A DNA stretch of 64,000 bases from Sulfurimonas sp. Lineage in GTDB: Bacteria; Campylobacterota; Campylobacteria; Campylobacterales; Sulfurimonadaceae. Positions 48,154 through 56,639 of the stretch are shown piece by piece (position 1 is the first letter of the stretch; each line of letters starts with the position of its first letter). Location of the stretch: assembly GCF_029027585.1 (NCBI RefSeq), contig NZ_CP093397.1, positions 1,415,405 through 1,479,404 of the forward strand, written 5' to 3'. The notes under the pieces are model-generated. The model worked only from the letters and a program-made list of their open reading frames with translations. It was not told where the DNA came from and did no database searches. Both the position numbers and the translations under genes were made by a program.

Positions 48154-49515
48154 ATGCAAAAACTGTTTGATGAAGTCCGAAGTTTAGATAAGAGATGCTA
48201 TGAAGAATTTACTCTTAGTGAAGATGTTTTAATGGAACATGCTGCTAATGGAATGGCTTCATATATTCGTGAAAATTTTTCAAAATTCTCTAGTGTGATT
48301 GTTGTTTGTGGGAGTGGAAATAATGGTGCAGATGGAATAGCTCTAGCAAGACAACTTCATAATGATTTTGATGTTAGCATCTACTACGCAAAAGAGCCAA
48401 AGTCAATGATGGCACGACTTCAAGAAAAAAGAGCAAAAGCTATTGGCGTAAAAGAGTGTACTGAAATAGAATGCAGTGCTGTTTTAGTTGATGCTTTAGT
48501 TGGAACAGGATTTAAAGGCGAATTCAGTAATGAACTAAAAGAACTCATAAAAAAACTAAATGATTCTCTCGCTTTTAAAATCTCTTGTGATATTCCTTCT
48601 TACGGTTTTAAAGCTGATATTACTTTAACTATGGGTGCTTTAAAAAAGAGTTTATATCTAGATGCAAGCAAAGATGCGGTTGGTGAGATAAAAGTTATAG
48701 ATTTAGGTATTTCACGAAGCATCTATGAAGGTCAAACAAATTGGAAACTGCTTGATATAAAAGATTTAAAATTACCAACACGAGATAAAAAAGATTCACA
48801 TAAAGGCAGTTTTGGACATTTGGCAATAGCGTGTGGAGATAAGAGTGGAGCTAGTATTTTAAGTGCTTCATCTGCTCTTAGATTTGGAGCTGGTTTAGTT
48901 ACTTTAGTTGGTTATGAAAATGAACAAATTCCATACTCTATCATGCATGCATCTGAACTTCCATCAAATACGACTGCTCTTGCCTTAGGTATGGGTTTAG
49001 GAAATGAATTTAGCGATAAAGAATTAGATATATTTTTAGATAATACTCTTCCTCTTATAGCAGATGCTGATATTTTTTATATGCCAATTTTAAGTAAAAT
49101 TTTAAAACGAAATGATGTAGTTCTTACTCCTCATGCTAAAGAATTTGTAGCACTTTTAAAGCATACTAAATTAGCAGATATAAGCGTAGAAGAGTTGCAA
49201 AAAAACCGTTTCAAATTCGTAGAAATTTTTACAAAAAGTTATCCAGAAATTACTTTGATACTAAAAGGGGCAAATGTCATCATCGCTCAAAACGATACAT
49301 TTTATGTAAATCCAAATGGAACATCGGCTTTAGCAAAAGGTGGAAGTGGAGATGTTTTAAGTGGTTTGGTCGCTTCACTTTTAGCACAAGGGCATAACCC
49401 TTTAGACTCAGCAAAAAATGCTTCTTTAGCGCATACACTTTTAGCACAAAATTATAGCGGTGCTGATTTTTCTCTTACACCAGAAGATTTAATAGCAGGA
49501 ATATGCGATTTATAA
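48154..49515 (+). CDS. nnrD: Bifunctional NAD(P)HX epimerase/dehydratase
   Basis: 453 residues from the ATG at 48154, chosen because AGGAG lies five bases before it; the GTG at 48148 overlaps that site. N-terminal YjeF_N epimerase domain (about 1-200, VVCGSGNNGADGIALAR) and C-terminal YjeF carbohydrate-kinase-like dehydratase (about 205-453, KGGSGDVLSGLVASLLAQG near 405-423). The pair repairs hydrated NADH and NADPH. Confidence 0.93.
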   Translation: MQKLFDEVRSLDKRCYEEFTLSEDVLMEHAANGMASYIRENFSKFSSVIVVCGSGNNGADGIALARQLHNDFDVSIYYAKEPKSMMARLQEKRAKAIGVKECTEIECSAVLVDALVGTGFKGEFSNELKELIKKLNDSLAFKISCDIPSYGFKADITLTMGALKKSLYLDASKDAVGEIKVIDLGISRSIYEGQTNWKLLDIKDLKLPTRDKKDSHKGSFGHLAIACGDKSGASILSASSALRFGAGLVTLVGYENEQIPYSIMHASELPSNTTALALGMGLGNEFSDKELDIFLDNTLPLIADADIFYMPILSKILKRNDVVLTPHAKEFVALLKHTKLADISVEELQKNRFKFVEIFTKSYPEITLILKGANVIIAQNDTFYVNPNGTSALAKGGSGDVLSGLVASLLAQGHNPLDSAKNASLAHTLLAQNYSGADFSLTPEDLIAGICDL

Positions 49516-49553
49516 GATTTCTTATGCTATAAATCAACAATTAATATTAAAGA

Positions 49554-49579
49554 GCACAAAAGTGCGAGGGCATCATGCC
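49554..49579 (+). promoter_or_regulatory. Two tandem hairpins in thiG leader
   Basis: GCAC-AAAA-GTGC (49554-49565) is followed by GGCA-TCA-TGCC (49569-49579), 12 bases ahead of the AAGGAAA ribosome-binding site. The TPP riboswitch core is not present. The structure may tune translation or be incidental. Confidence 0.3.
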
Positions 49580-49601
49580 GAGTGAAACTAAGGAAATAAT
49601 A

Positions 49602-50381
49602 ATGGATAATATACTTAAAATTGGAAAATATGAACTGGGTTCTCGCCTAATAGTTGGTAGTGGAAAATATGATTCTTTTGAAACTACAAAAAACGCTACT
49701 CTTGCATCTGGGAGTGAGCTTATTACAGTTGCTGTTCGTCGTTTAAATATTACAGACCCAGATAAAGAAAATTTAAGAGATACTTTTGCAGGAACTAATG
49801 TAAAGTTTTTACCAAATTCTGCTGGTTGTGTAACGGCAGAAGAGGCTATAACTACTTTTAGACTTACTCGTGAAGCTACAGGTATTGATTTAATCAAGTT
49901 AGAAGTTATTGGTGATACTAAAAAGACTCTTTATCCTGATGTTTTAGAAACTATAAAAGCTTGTGAAGTTTTAGCAAAAGAGGGCTTTACTATTATGGCA
50001 TATACTTCAGATGACCCAATCATGGCAAAAAGACTTGAGGATGCAGGAGCTCATGCTATTATGCCTCTTGCTGCTCCTATTGGCAGTGGTTTAGGTATTC
50101 AAAATCCTTATAACATTGTGTTTATCCGTGAAGCTGTAAGCGTTCCTGTAATCGTAGATGCTGGAATTGGTTGTGCAAGCGACTCTGCTTATGCGATGGA
50201 GTTAGGTGCTGATGGTGTTTTAACAAATACAGCAATCGCTCAAGCGCAAGACCCTATGATAATGGCTGAGGCTATGAAATATGCAGTAAAGGCTGGTAGA
50301 ATGTCTTACTTAGCAGGTAGAATAGCAAAGCGTCCATACGCAACTGCGTCAAGCCCTGTAAATGGGATGATACAGTTTTAA
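49602..50381 (+). CDS. thiG: Thiazole synthase ThiG
   Basis: 259 residues from the ATG at 49602 (AAGGAAATAAT before it); the frame from 49575 has no such site. Motifs [11 protein letters not shown], the Schiff-base Lys in [10 protein letters not shown], and [24 protein letters not shown] mark ThiG. It builds the thiazole phosphate of thiamine with ThiS and an iminoacetate source. Other thi genes are not in the window. Confidence 0.95.
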   Translation: MDNILKIGKYELGSRLIVGSGKYDSFETTKNATLASGSELITVAVRRLNITDPDKENLRDTFAGTNVKFLPNSAGCVTAEEAITTFRLTREATGIDLIKLEVIGDTKKTLYPDVLETIKACEVLAKEGFTIMAYTSDDPIMAKRLEDAGAHAIMPLAAPIGSGLGIQNPYNIVFIREAVSVPVIVDAGIGCASDSAYAMELGADGVLTNTAIAQAQDPMIMAEAMKYAVKAGRMSYLAGRIAKRPYATASSPVNGMIQF

Positions 50382-50653
50382 ACTTCTATCTTACTTGATA
50401 AATGGGTCATCAATAAAAGTTGACCCATACCTTCAAAAAATTTATCAACACCCATCTCTTTTGCATCTATTGATTTTTTTAAAGCTAGTAAAAAAACTTC
50501 TTGAGAATCTTCAGATGCTTGCATATAAGTATCTATAATATATTCAAAATCCATAGAGTGAATTTTACCATTCACATCAAAATCTATGTTTGAGTCACTA
50601 TTTATATTTTCTTCTAAAAGTAGTTTTTTGCATTTTTGTGAAATTGTAAGCAT
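50378..50653 (-). CDS. Small hypothetical protein downstream of NSS transporter
   Basis: 91 residues, acidic N-terminal half ([19 protein letters not shown]) and helical C-terminal half ([21 protein letters not shown]). No domain recognised. It directly abuts the transporter gene (no gap) and overlaps the thiG stop by 4 bases on the other strand, so it is probably co-transcribed with the transporter. Confidence 0.6.
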   Translation of the reverse strand: MLTISQKCKKLLLEENINSDSNIDFDVNGKIHSMDFEYIIDTYMQASEDSQEVFLLALKKSIDAKEMGVDKFFEGMGQLLLMTHLSSKIEV

Positions 50654-51990
50654 CTATAAAATCCCTATTAGTGAAAGCATAACTATAAACATAGCAACAG
50701 GAGTGATGTAGCGAAGTGAAAAGTACCAAGCTTCAAAAGCAAAACCGAGTTGAGGTTTTAAGATAGCCTCAACTCTTTGTTTTTCAATGACAAAACCGAC
50801 AAATATTGCCATAACAAGACCACCAAGAGGAAGCATAAAAGCAGCAGTAAGATGATCAACCCAATCAAAAAAGTTTTTATCTCCCCAGGTTAGATACTCT
50901 TTAAATCCATCTATATTTGAGAGTAGGGCGATGATACCGATGAGGTAGAAGAACAGTCCCATAGATATAGATGCTTTTAGTCTGCTCCATGAGTATCTAT
51001 CTATAAAATACTGAACCATTGGCTCAACCAAAGATACAGAAGAGGTAAGTCCTGCAAAAGCTAAGGCTATAAAAAATAAAATGGCAAAAATATTTCCAAT
51101 AATTCCCATCTCAAAAAAGCAGCAGGAAGAGAGATGAAAACTAAACCTGGACCTTTTGCTGGACCTGAGCCATACTGGTAAAGAAAAGTAAAAAGCATAA
51201 GACCAGCTACTATTGCTATAGCTGTGTCTAAAAATACAACCCAAAAAGCATTTGTTACAAGGTTAGAACCTTTCTCCATAGAAGCAGAGTATGTCATGAT
51301 AGCACCCATACCAAGAGAGAGGGTGAAAAAAGCATGTCCAACGGCTGTTACAAAGGCATTTGAGTCTATTTTAGACCAATCAGGAGTGAACATAAAATCT
51401 ACTGCTTGAGAAAACGAGTCTAGAGTTGTTGCGTAGGCAAACATACCAAGAAGAATTATCATGAGTGTTGGCATCAAAACCATGTTCATTTTCTCTATGC
51501 CACCTTTGATTCCTTTTGTTAAAACATAAGTTATCCAAATGAAGGCTAGAGAGTGGTAAAAAAGTTGAGTCCAAACACCACTATGAAGCATAGCATTAAA
51601 GGTATTTTCTGCTTCTTTTACATTTGCTGGAAGGTAAAAAATAGATGTAACGATATAGTTAAATATCCAGCCAATAACAACAGAGTAAAAAATCATAATA
51701 AAAAGACCAGCTAAACCTTGAAAACCACCAAGTTTCCATAAATGCTTGTGTGTTGGTGCTAAATCTTCAAAACAAGTAACGCCGTCTTTTCTTCCTAAGT
51801 AACCGATGAGCATCTCCGCTATCATGATAGAAAAGCCTATAATAAGGACTGTAAAAAGGTAAATTAAAACAAAAGCTCCACCACCATATTCACCAGCGAT
51901 ATAAGGGAATTTCCATATATTTCCAAGTCCAACAGCACTTCCAGCAGCCGCTAAAATAAACCCTATCCTACTAAATCTAGCTATTTTCAT
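50654..51990 (-). pseudogene. Frameshifted sodium-dependent transporter (NSS/SNF family)
   Basis: The frame from 51990 starts FILAAAGSAVGLGNIWKFPY, the neurotransmitter:sodium symporter signature, and runs to about residue 285 where VFISLPAAF is followed by an early stop. The other frame reads AAFFEMGIIGNIFAILFFIA and continues the remaining membrane segments to 50654. The six-A run at 51113-51118 lacks one base. Joined length about 445 residues with some 11-12 membrane helices, as in bacterial SNF transporters that take up amino acids. Base-calling error in a homopolymer is the simplest reading. Confidence 0.85.
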
Positions 51991-52063
51991 AAATCAAAAC
52001 CCTTTTTAATTGGGCTTATTATACATGAAATTCTAAATATATAAAAGAATTACTAAAAAAGCA

Positions 52064-52092
52064 TTGACATTTTGTAACTAATTGACTATAAT
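52064..52092 (+). promoter_or_regulatory. Sigma70 promoter of tRNA cluster
   Basis: TTGACA (52064-52069), a 17-base spacer and TATAAT (52087-52092): a full consensus promoter. Transcription would start near 52099, 37 bases before the first tRNA. Confidence 0.85.
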
Positions 52093-52135
52093 TTCGCCTC
52101 ATTAATCAGCAGTTTGCTTGGTTTTTGTAGAAGGT

Positions 52136-52213
52136 CGGGGTGTAGCTCAGTATGGTTAGAGTACCTGGTTTGGGACCAGGGGGCCGAAGGTTCGAGTCCT
52201 TTCACCCCGACCA
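52136..52213 (+). tRNA. tRNA-Pro (anticodon TGG)
   Basis: Acceptor CGGGGTG pairs with CACCCCG; anticodon stem CCTGG/CCAGG encloses TTTGGGA (anticodon TGG); GTTCGAGTC is the T arm; CCA is encoded. First gene of the cluster. Confidence 0.95.
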
Positions 52214-52238
52214 CCTTTTATATTTATAACTTTCGTAT

Positions 52239-52316
52239 GGTGAGATTAGCTCAGTTGGTTAGAGCACTGGTTTGTGGTGCCGGGGGTCGCGGGTTCGAAT
52301 CCCGTATCTCACCCCA
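52239..52316 (+). tRNA. tRNA-His (anticodon GTG)
   Basis: GGTGAGAT pairs with ATCTCACC, giving the extra G-1:C73 pair that is unique to tRNA-His; the anticodon loop TTGTGGT holds GTG; GTTCGAATC is the T arm and CCA is encoded. Confidence 0.95.
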
Positions 52317-52361
52317 TTCAATAGACTTAAATATAAATTTTTTAACAATTATAAAATAGTA

Positions 52362-52438
52362 GCGTCCGTGGCTCAACTGGATAGAGTTTCGGATTTCGGC
52401 TCCGAGGGTTATAGGTTCGAATCCTATCGGGCGTACCA
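52362..52438 (+). tRNA. tRNA-Arg (anticodon TCG)
   Basis: Acceptor GCGTCCG pairs with CGGGCGT (wobble pairs allowed); stem TCGGA/TCCGA encloses TTTCGGC with anticodon TCG; GTTCGAATC T arm, encoded CCA. Confidence 0.93.
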
Positions 52439-52504
52439 CCTTATTAACGACAATATGAGCAAAGCCCATATTATCTACGCTAGCCGCTTGGGCATTGAAG
52501 CTTT

Positions 52505-52565
52505 GATTTTTAATTAAAATCAAGAAATCAAGAAATCAAGAAACAAATCAAATTTAGTTTGATTT
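52505..52565 (+). repeat. Short direct repeats and hairpins between tRNA genes
   Basis: AAATCAAG occurs three times in tandem (52517-52540), preceded by a GATTTT/AAAATC hairpin and followed by an 8-bp hairpin AAATCAAA/TTTGATTT (52545-52565) that ends five bases before the next tRNA. It may be a tRNA-processing or termination element; no coding signal is seen. Confidence 0.55.
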
Positions 52566-52569
52566 ATAT

Positions 52570-52646
<77 letters not shown>

Positions 52647-52702
52647 TTAATATAAGATAAAGAATTTTCAACTATAATTCTACTCTTATTCAACAATCAC
52701 AT

Positions 52703-52787
52703 GCGGATGTGGTGAAATTGGTATACACGCCAGACTTAGGATCTGGTGCCGCAAGGCGTGGAGGTTCAAGTCCTCTCATCCGCACCA
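52703..52787 (+). tRNA. tRNA-Leu (anticodon TAG)
   Basis: GCGGATG pairs with CATCCGC; CCAGA/TCTGG encloses CTTAGGA with anticodon TAG; a long variable arm (TGCCGCAAGGCGT) marks a class II tRNA; GGTTCAAGTCC T arm, encoded CCA. Last of the five. Confidence 0.95.
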
Positions 52788-53055
52788 TTGACAAGCCTCT
52801 TAATCATTAATTTTTAAAGACTTTTTAAAACATAGGTTATATAAAAGCTTACATTACTAATTTTAAATCACTCATTTTTATAGAGATTATCTAAAACTAT
52901 TTACCAATACAATCAATATTATAATTTTTCCATAAACCACATTTTTAAAAAATTGCACTTATTTTTAGAATGGGGGGGGATTGTATATTTTTTAATCATA
53001 TAACTGTATGAAGTATGTGTGCTAAGCGATATAATAATTCCATAAAACATATTAT
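52788..53055. other. Intergenic region upstream of guanidine operon, with G8 tract
   Basis: About 270 bases with no credible gene. The notable feature is an uninterrupted run of eight G at 52972-52979, rare in such AT-rich DNA, about 50 bases before the operon's -10 box. The part next to tRNA-Leu is T-rich and may hold the terminator of the tRNA cluster, but no strong hairpin is visible. Confidence 0.6.
53030..53035 (+). promoter_or_regulatory. Promoter -10 of guanidine operon
   Basis: TATAAT at 53030-53035 with start expected near 53042, just ahead of the riboswitch P1 strand at 53056. No good -35; an AT-rich upstream region and the G8 tract precede it. Confidence 0.6.
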
Positions 53056-53189
53056 GAGGTTGAATACCTTACAACTATTAATGGATAACTAGGGTTCCGA
53101 TGAATTAATTTCATGTCTGGTCCGAGAGTTATCAACCTCTTGAGTAGAGGTCACACGGAGGGATAAAAACCCGGGAGGGTATCAACCTC
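53056..53189 (+). promoter_or_regulatory. Guanidine-I riboswitch (ykkC-yxkD leader)
   Basis: The conserved blocks of the class are all present in order: ACTAGGGTTCCG (53088-53099), TCTGGTCCGAGAG (53116-53128), then after a hairpin CACACGGAGGGATAAAA (53152-53168) and CCCGGGAGG (53170-53178). The P1 stem is GAGGTTGAATACC (53056-53068) with GGTATCAACCTC (53178-53189), one bulged A. The inner hairpin is ACCTCT/AGAGGT with loop TGAGT. The aptamer senses guanidinium. It ends about 25 bases before the AGGAG of the first gene; no intrinsic terminator follows, so control of translation is more likely than of termination. Confidence 0.93.
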
Positions 53190-53226
53190 TTGGTATGTTT
53201 ATCTTAAATCTACTCAGGAGTTCTTT

Positions 53227-54294
53227 ATGAAACTTTTTTTTAAATTAACCTCAAAATTATTAGTTGCCACTGCATTAGTTAGTACGCTTGGTTCATCATT
53301 TCTTATGGCACAAACAAAGGATAAGTTTCAAGTAGCTTGGACTATATATGTTGGCTGGATGCCTTGGGGTTATGCTGAAAATCAGAGTATCGTTGATAAA
53401 TGGGCTGAAAAATATGGCATAGAAATTGAAATGGTTCAAGTAAATGACTACATAGAATCTATCAATCAATATACAACTGGTCAATTTGATGCTTGCGTAA
53501 TGACAAATATGGATGCACTAACTATCCCTGCAGCAGGTGGAGTTGACTCTTCTGTTCTTATTATGGGTGATTTTTCTAACGGAAATGACGGTGTAATTTT
53601 AAAAGACAAAAAAACTTTTAGTGATATTAAAGGTCAAACTGTAAACCTTGTTGAACTTTCTGTTTCTCATTATCTTTTGGCACGTGGACTTGAGTCTGTT
53701 GGTATGAATGAAAGGGATGTTAAAGTTATGAATACTTCGGATGCTGATATTATTGCAGCATTTACTTCAGATGAAGTGACAGCAGTTACAACATGGAACC
53801 CTCAACTTAATGAACTATCAGCTATGAAGAATGCAAATCTTGTATTTGATTCTAGCAAAATCCCAGGAGAAATTATTGATATGCTTGTTGTTCATACGGA
53901 CACTTTAAATGATAATCCAAAACTAGCTAAAGCATTAACTGGTGCTTGGTTTGAAGTTATGGCACTAATGAAAAAAGGGGATAAGGAAGCATTAGAGTTT
54001 ATGGCACAATCTTCAGGAACAGACCTAGCAGGATATAAAAGCCAATTAGATTCGACTATGATGTTTTATGATGCTAGTGATGCATTAAAGTTTGCACTAA
54101 GTTCAGATCTTATAGCAACTATGAAAAAAGTAAGTGAATTTTCATTCAAGCATGGAATACTTGGTGATGGTGCACCCGATGCAAACTTCATAGGTATGGA
54201 GTTTCCAAATTCTAAAACATTAGGTGATACAAACAACATAAAACTTCGTTTTGTAGATACATATGTGAAGATGGCTAATGAACGGAAACTCTAA
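53227..54294 (+). CDS. ABC importer, periplasmic binding protein (NitT/TauT type)
   Basis: 355 residues. A signal peptide covers about 1-28 (ending SSFLMAQ). The rest is an NMT1/SsuA-like binding protein: VAWTIYVGWMPWGYAEN, QFDACVMTNMDAL and TTWNPQLNEL are family-type stretches. It would bind substrate in the periplasm; its operon and the guanidine riboswitch argue for guanidine or a guanidine-releasing compound. AGGAG lies before the ATG (53216-53220). The binding residues for the cation cannot be named from sequence. Confidence 0.9.
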   Translation: MKLFFKLTSKLLVATALVSTLGSSFLMAQTKDKFQVAWTIYVGWMPWGYAENQSIVDKWAEKYGIEIEMVQVNDYIESINQYTTGQFDACVMTNMDALTIPAAGGVDSSVLIMGDFSNGNDGVILKDKKTFSDIKGQTVNLVELSVSHYLLARGLESVGMNERDVKVMNTSDADIIAAFTSDEVTAVTTWNPQLNELSAMKNANLVFDSSKIPGEIIDMLVVHTDTLNDNPKLAKALTGAWFEVMALMKKGDKEALEFMAQSSGTDLAGYKSQLDSTMMFYDASDALKFALSSDLIATMKKVSEFSFKHGILGDGAPDANFIGMEFPNSKTLGDTNNIKLRFVDTYVKMANERKL

Positions 54295-54302
54295 GGTTCC
54301 CT

Positions 54303-55127
54303 ATGAAACGACTTATGAATAAAAAGCCATCAAAACTTGGTTCATTATATTTAGGACTGCTACCATTTATTTTGGTAGTAGTAGTTTATTTATTTACTTC
54401 TAATGCAAGACTTGCAGATAATCCAAATGATAAACTATTACCTTCTTTGTCAAGTTTCTCATTGGCTATAGACAGGATGGCATTTACACCTAGTAAACGC
54501 ACAGGTGAAATACTATTTGTTCAAGATACAGCCTCTTCTCTAGAACGACTTGGACTTGGAATATTTATTAGTGGTGTATTGGCACTTTTGATGGCTATCC
54601 CTTTAGGATTAATTCCATATGTACATTCAGGACTCTCACCTTTTGTTGCAGCATTTTCAATGGTGCCCCCAATGGCTGTATTACCTATTTTATTCATTGT
54701 TTTTGGAATGGGTGAGATGGCTAAAGTAGCTCTGATTGTGATTGGGGTGACACCCATTTTAGTGCGGGACTTACAACAACGAGTCAGTGAGATACCAGTT
54801 GAACAACTTATAAAAGCACAGACATTAGGAGCTTCAAGTTGGACAATAGTTTTACGTGTAATCTTACCTCAAATAATACCAAGGCTTCTTGATGGGATAA
54901 GAATAACTCTAGGTACAGCTTGGATATTTTTAATCTCTGCTGAAGCAATTGCTGCAACTGAAGGCCTTGGTTATCGTATATTTTTAGTACGTCGTTATCT
55001 TGCTATGGATATTATTCTTCCGTATGTAGTATGGATAACATTCTTAGCATTTTTGTTTGATTACTTACTGAAAAAGGCAACATATAAGATGTTCCCTTGG
55101 TACGAAGTTGGAAAGGAAACTAAATGA
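54303..55127 (+). CDS. ABC importer, permease
   Basis: 274 residues, about six membrane helices, BPD_transp_1 family. The coupling-helix loop that contacts the ATPase is LIKAQTLGASSWTIVLRVILP near 175-195 (key EAA-type residues A, G). Starts 8 bases after the binding protein and overlaps the ATPase gene as ATGA. Inner-membrane half of the predicted guanidine importer. Confidence 0.92.
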   Translation: MKRLMNKKPSKLGSLYLGLLPFILVVVVYLFTSNARLADNPNDKLLPSLSSFSLAIDRMAFTPSKRTGEILFVQDTASSLERLGLGIFISGVLALLMAIPLGLIPYVHSGLSPFVAAFSMVPPMAVLPILFIVFGMGEMAKVALIVIGVTPILVRDLQQRVSEIPVEQLIKAQTLGASSWTIVLRVILPQIIPRLLDGIRITLGTAWIFLISAEAIAATEGLGYRIFLVRRYLAMDIILPYVVWITFLAFLFDYLLKKATYKMFPWYEVGKETK

Positions 55128-55903
55128 GCCTAGTAACTATTAAAAAATTAGATAAAGCATACGGAGATAATCTAGTACTAGAAAAGATTAGTATAGATAT
55201 ACAAGAGGGTGAGTTTTGTACACTCGTTGGACCTTCTGGATGTGGAAAGACAACATTTTTAAAAATGTTACTTGGTCAAGAAACACCTACAAGAGGCACA
55301 TTCTTACTTGAAGGAAAGCCTTTCCCGAGTGAACCTGGAGTAGAGAGAGGTATTGTATTTCAGAAATACTCTGTCTTTGCACACCTTAGTGTTTTAGAAA
55401 ATGTGATGCTAGGTATTGAGCTTGGAGAGTCAAAGTTTTTTGGAAAGCTCTTTGGTAAAGCAAGAGCTAAAGCAAAAGAGACAGCTATGGAGATGCTTAA
55501 ATCAGTAGGTATCGCAGGTTCGGCAAACAAATATCCAAGTGAGCTCTCAGGAGGTATGCAACAGAGACTCTCAGTAGCACAATCTCTTGTGAAAAAGCCA
55601 AAAATATTACTACTTGATGAGCCCTTTGGAGCACTAGATCCTGGTATTAGAGCTGATATGCATGAGTTGATACTTGATTTGTGGAGAAAGAATAACCTGA
55701 CTATTGTCATGGTCACACATGATTTAAATGAGAGTTTTTATCTAGGAACAAGGCTCTTGGTCTTTGATAAAGTTTATACAGATCCTAGATTCCCAAATGC
55801 TTATGGTGCAAAGATTACATATGACATCCCTGTAGGCGATGAGCGAGAAGTTCTTAAAAAAAATAGACAAATCAATCAATTAAGGAGAAAAAGTGATTAT
55901 TGA
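55124..55903 (+). CDS. ABC importer, ATPase
   Basis: 259 residues. Walker A GPSGCGKTTF near 38-47, signature LSGGMQQRLSVAQ near 143-155, Walker B ILLLDEPFGALD near 163-174 and the switch His in MVTHDLNE. A loop after FAHLSVLENVMLG is longer than usual (KFFGKLFGKARAKAKE). Powers the importer. Its end overlaps the next gene by 11 bases. Confidence 0.93.
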   Translation: MSLVTIKKLDKAYGDNLVLEKISIDIQEGEFCTLVGPSGCGKTTFLKMLLGQETPTRGTFLLEGKPFPSEPGVERGIVFQKYSVFAHLSVLENVMLGIELGESKFFGKLFGKARAKAKETAMEMLKSVGIAGSANKYPSELSGGMQQRLSVAQSLVKKPKILLLDEPFGALDPGIRADMHELILDLWRKNNLTIVMVTHDLNESFYLGTRLLVFDKVYTDPRFPNAYGAKITYDIPVGDEREVLKKNRQINQLRRKSDY

Positions 55904-56630
55904 ACAGACAAAAATAAAACCAGAAAATATACTCTTAGAAGAGATACTACCCGGTGGCGCTAAATGGTCGAAAATAATTCGCCGTGGAGATAAGATACGT
56001 ATTAGTAGTAAAGATGGATTAGCTTCCATTTCAGCAATGTTTTACAATGCTGATAATACAGCAGAGCGTTTTAACTCTGCAGACACTATAAAAGTGCAAC
56101 ATAATGCTTTTTTTACTAAAGGACAATCTCTTTACTCAGAGCTAGGCCGTGTACTTTTATCTATTACCGATGAGACTACAGGAGGTCTTTTTGATGTAAT
56201 TACAGGAATTAGTAATCCTAGAATTTTAAAAGAGAACTTTGGTGATGGCGTTTATTGTGACTTAGGAAATCGCTACTATAAAAGTGATCGTGAAAATTTT
56301 TTAATAGAGCTTGGAAAATACGGCATGGGTAAACGCGATATGGTACAAGCAATCAACTTTTTTAGAAGAGTAGATGTAGTTGATGGAAATAAACTAGAGC
56401 TATCTTCTAACCGTGGAGATGCTGGCAGCTATATAGATTTACGTGCTGAGATGAATGTACTTCTTGTACTTTCTAATACACCTCATGTTATGGAAAAAGG
56501 TGAGTACAATCCAAGTGATATAGAACTTACACTCTATAAAGGATCTCGTATAACAGAAGATGACCTTTGCAGACAGTTTAGTCCACAATCACAGCGTGCA
56601 TTTATAAATAATGACCGCTACTTTGCTTAA
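55893..56630 (+). CDS. Urea-carboxylase-associated protein 1; carboxyguanidine deiminase subunit
   Basis: 245 residues of DUF1989, UAAP1 type, from a GTG start with AAGGAG before it. Family stretches are LPGGAKWSKIIRRGDKIRI, SAMFYNADNTAERFNSADT and GSYIDLRAEMNVLLVLSNTPH. UAAP1 and UAAP2 are known to form the zinc enzyme CgdAB that removes ammonia from carboxyguanidine to give allophanate. Unlike UAAP2 it has only two Cys and lacks the CGNHD/GGHC set, so it is likely the non-catalytic partner (inference). Confidence 0.88.
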   Translation: MIIEQTKIKPENILLEEILPGGAKWSKIIRRGDKIRISSKDGLASISAMFYNADNTAERFNSADTIKVQHNAFFTKGQSLYSELGRVLLSITDETTGGLFDVITGISNPRILKENFGDGVYCDLGNRYYKSDRENFLIELGKYGMGKRDMVQAINFFRRVDVVDGNKLELSSNRGDAGSYIDLRAEMNVLLVLSNTPHVMEKGEYNPSDIELTLYKGSRITEDDLCRQFSPQSQRAFINNDRYFA

Positions 56631-56639
56631 GGAGAAAAA

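Noticed and set aside
49540-49601. TPP riboswitch before thiG
   Set aside because: The CTGAGA and ACCTGAT core sequences are absent.
49547-49897. 116-codon minus-strand frame over thiG
   Set aside because: Antisense shadow of a conserved gene.
52505-52565. CRISPR array
   Set aside because: The repeat unit is only 8 bases with no spacers.
55360-55716. 118-codon minus-strand frame inside the ABC ATPase gene
   Set aside because: Antisense to Walker and signature motifs, no start signal.
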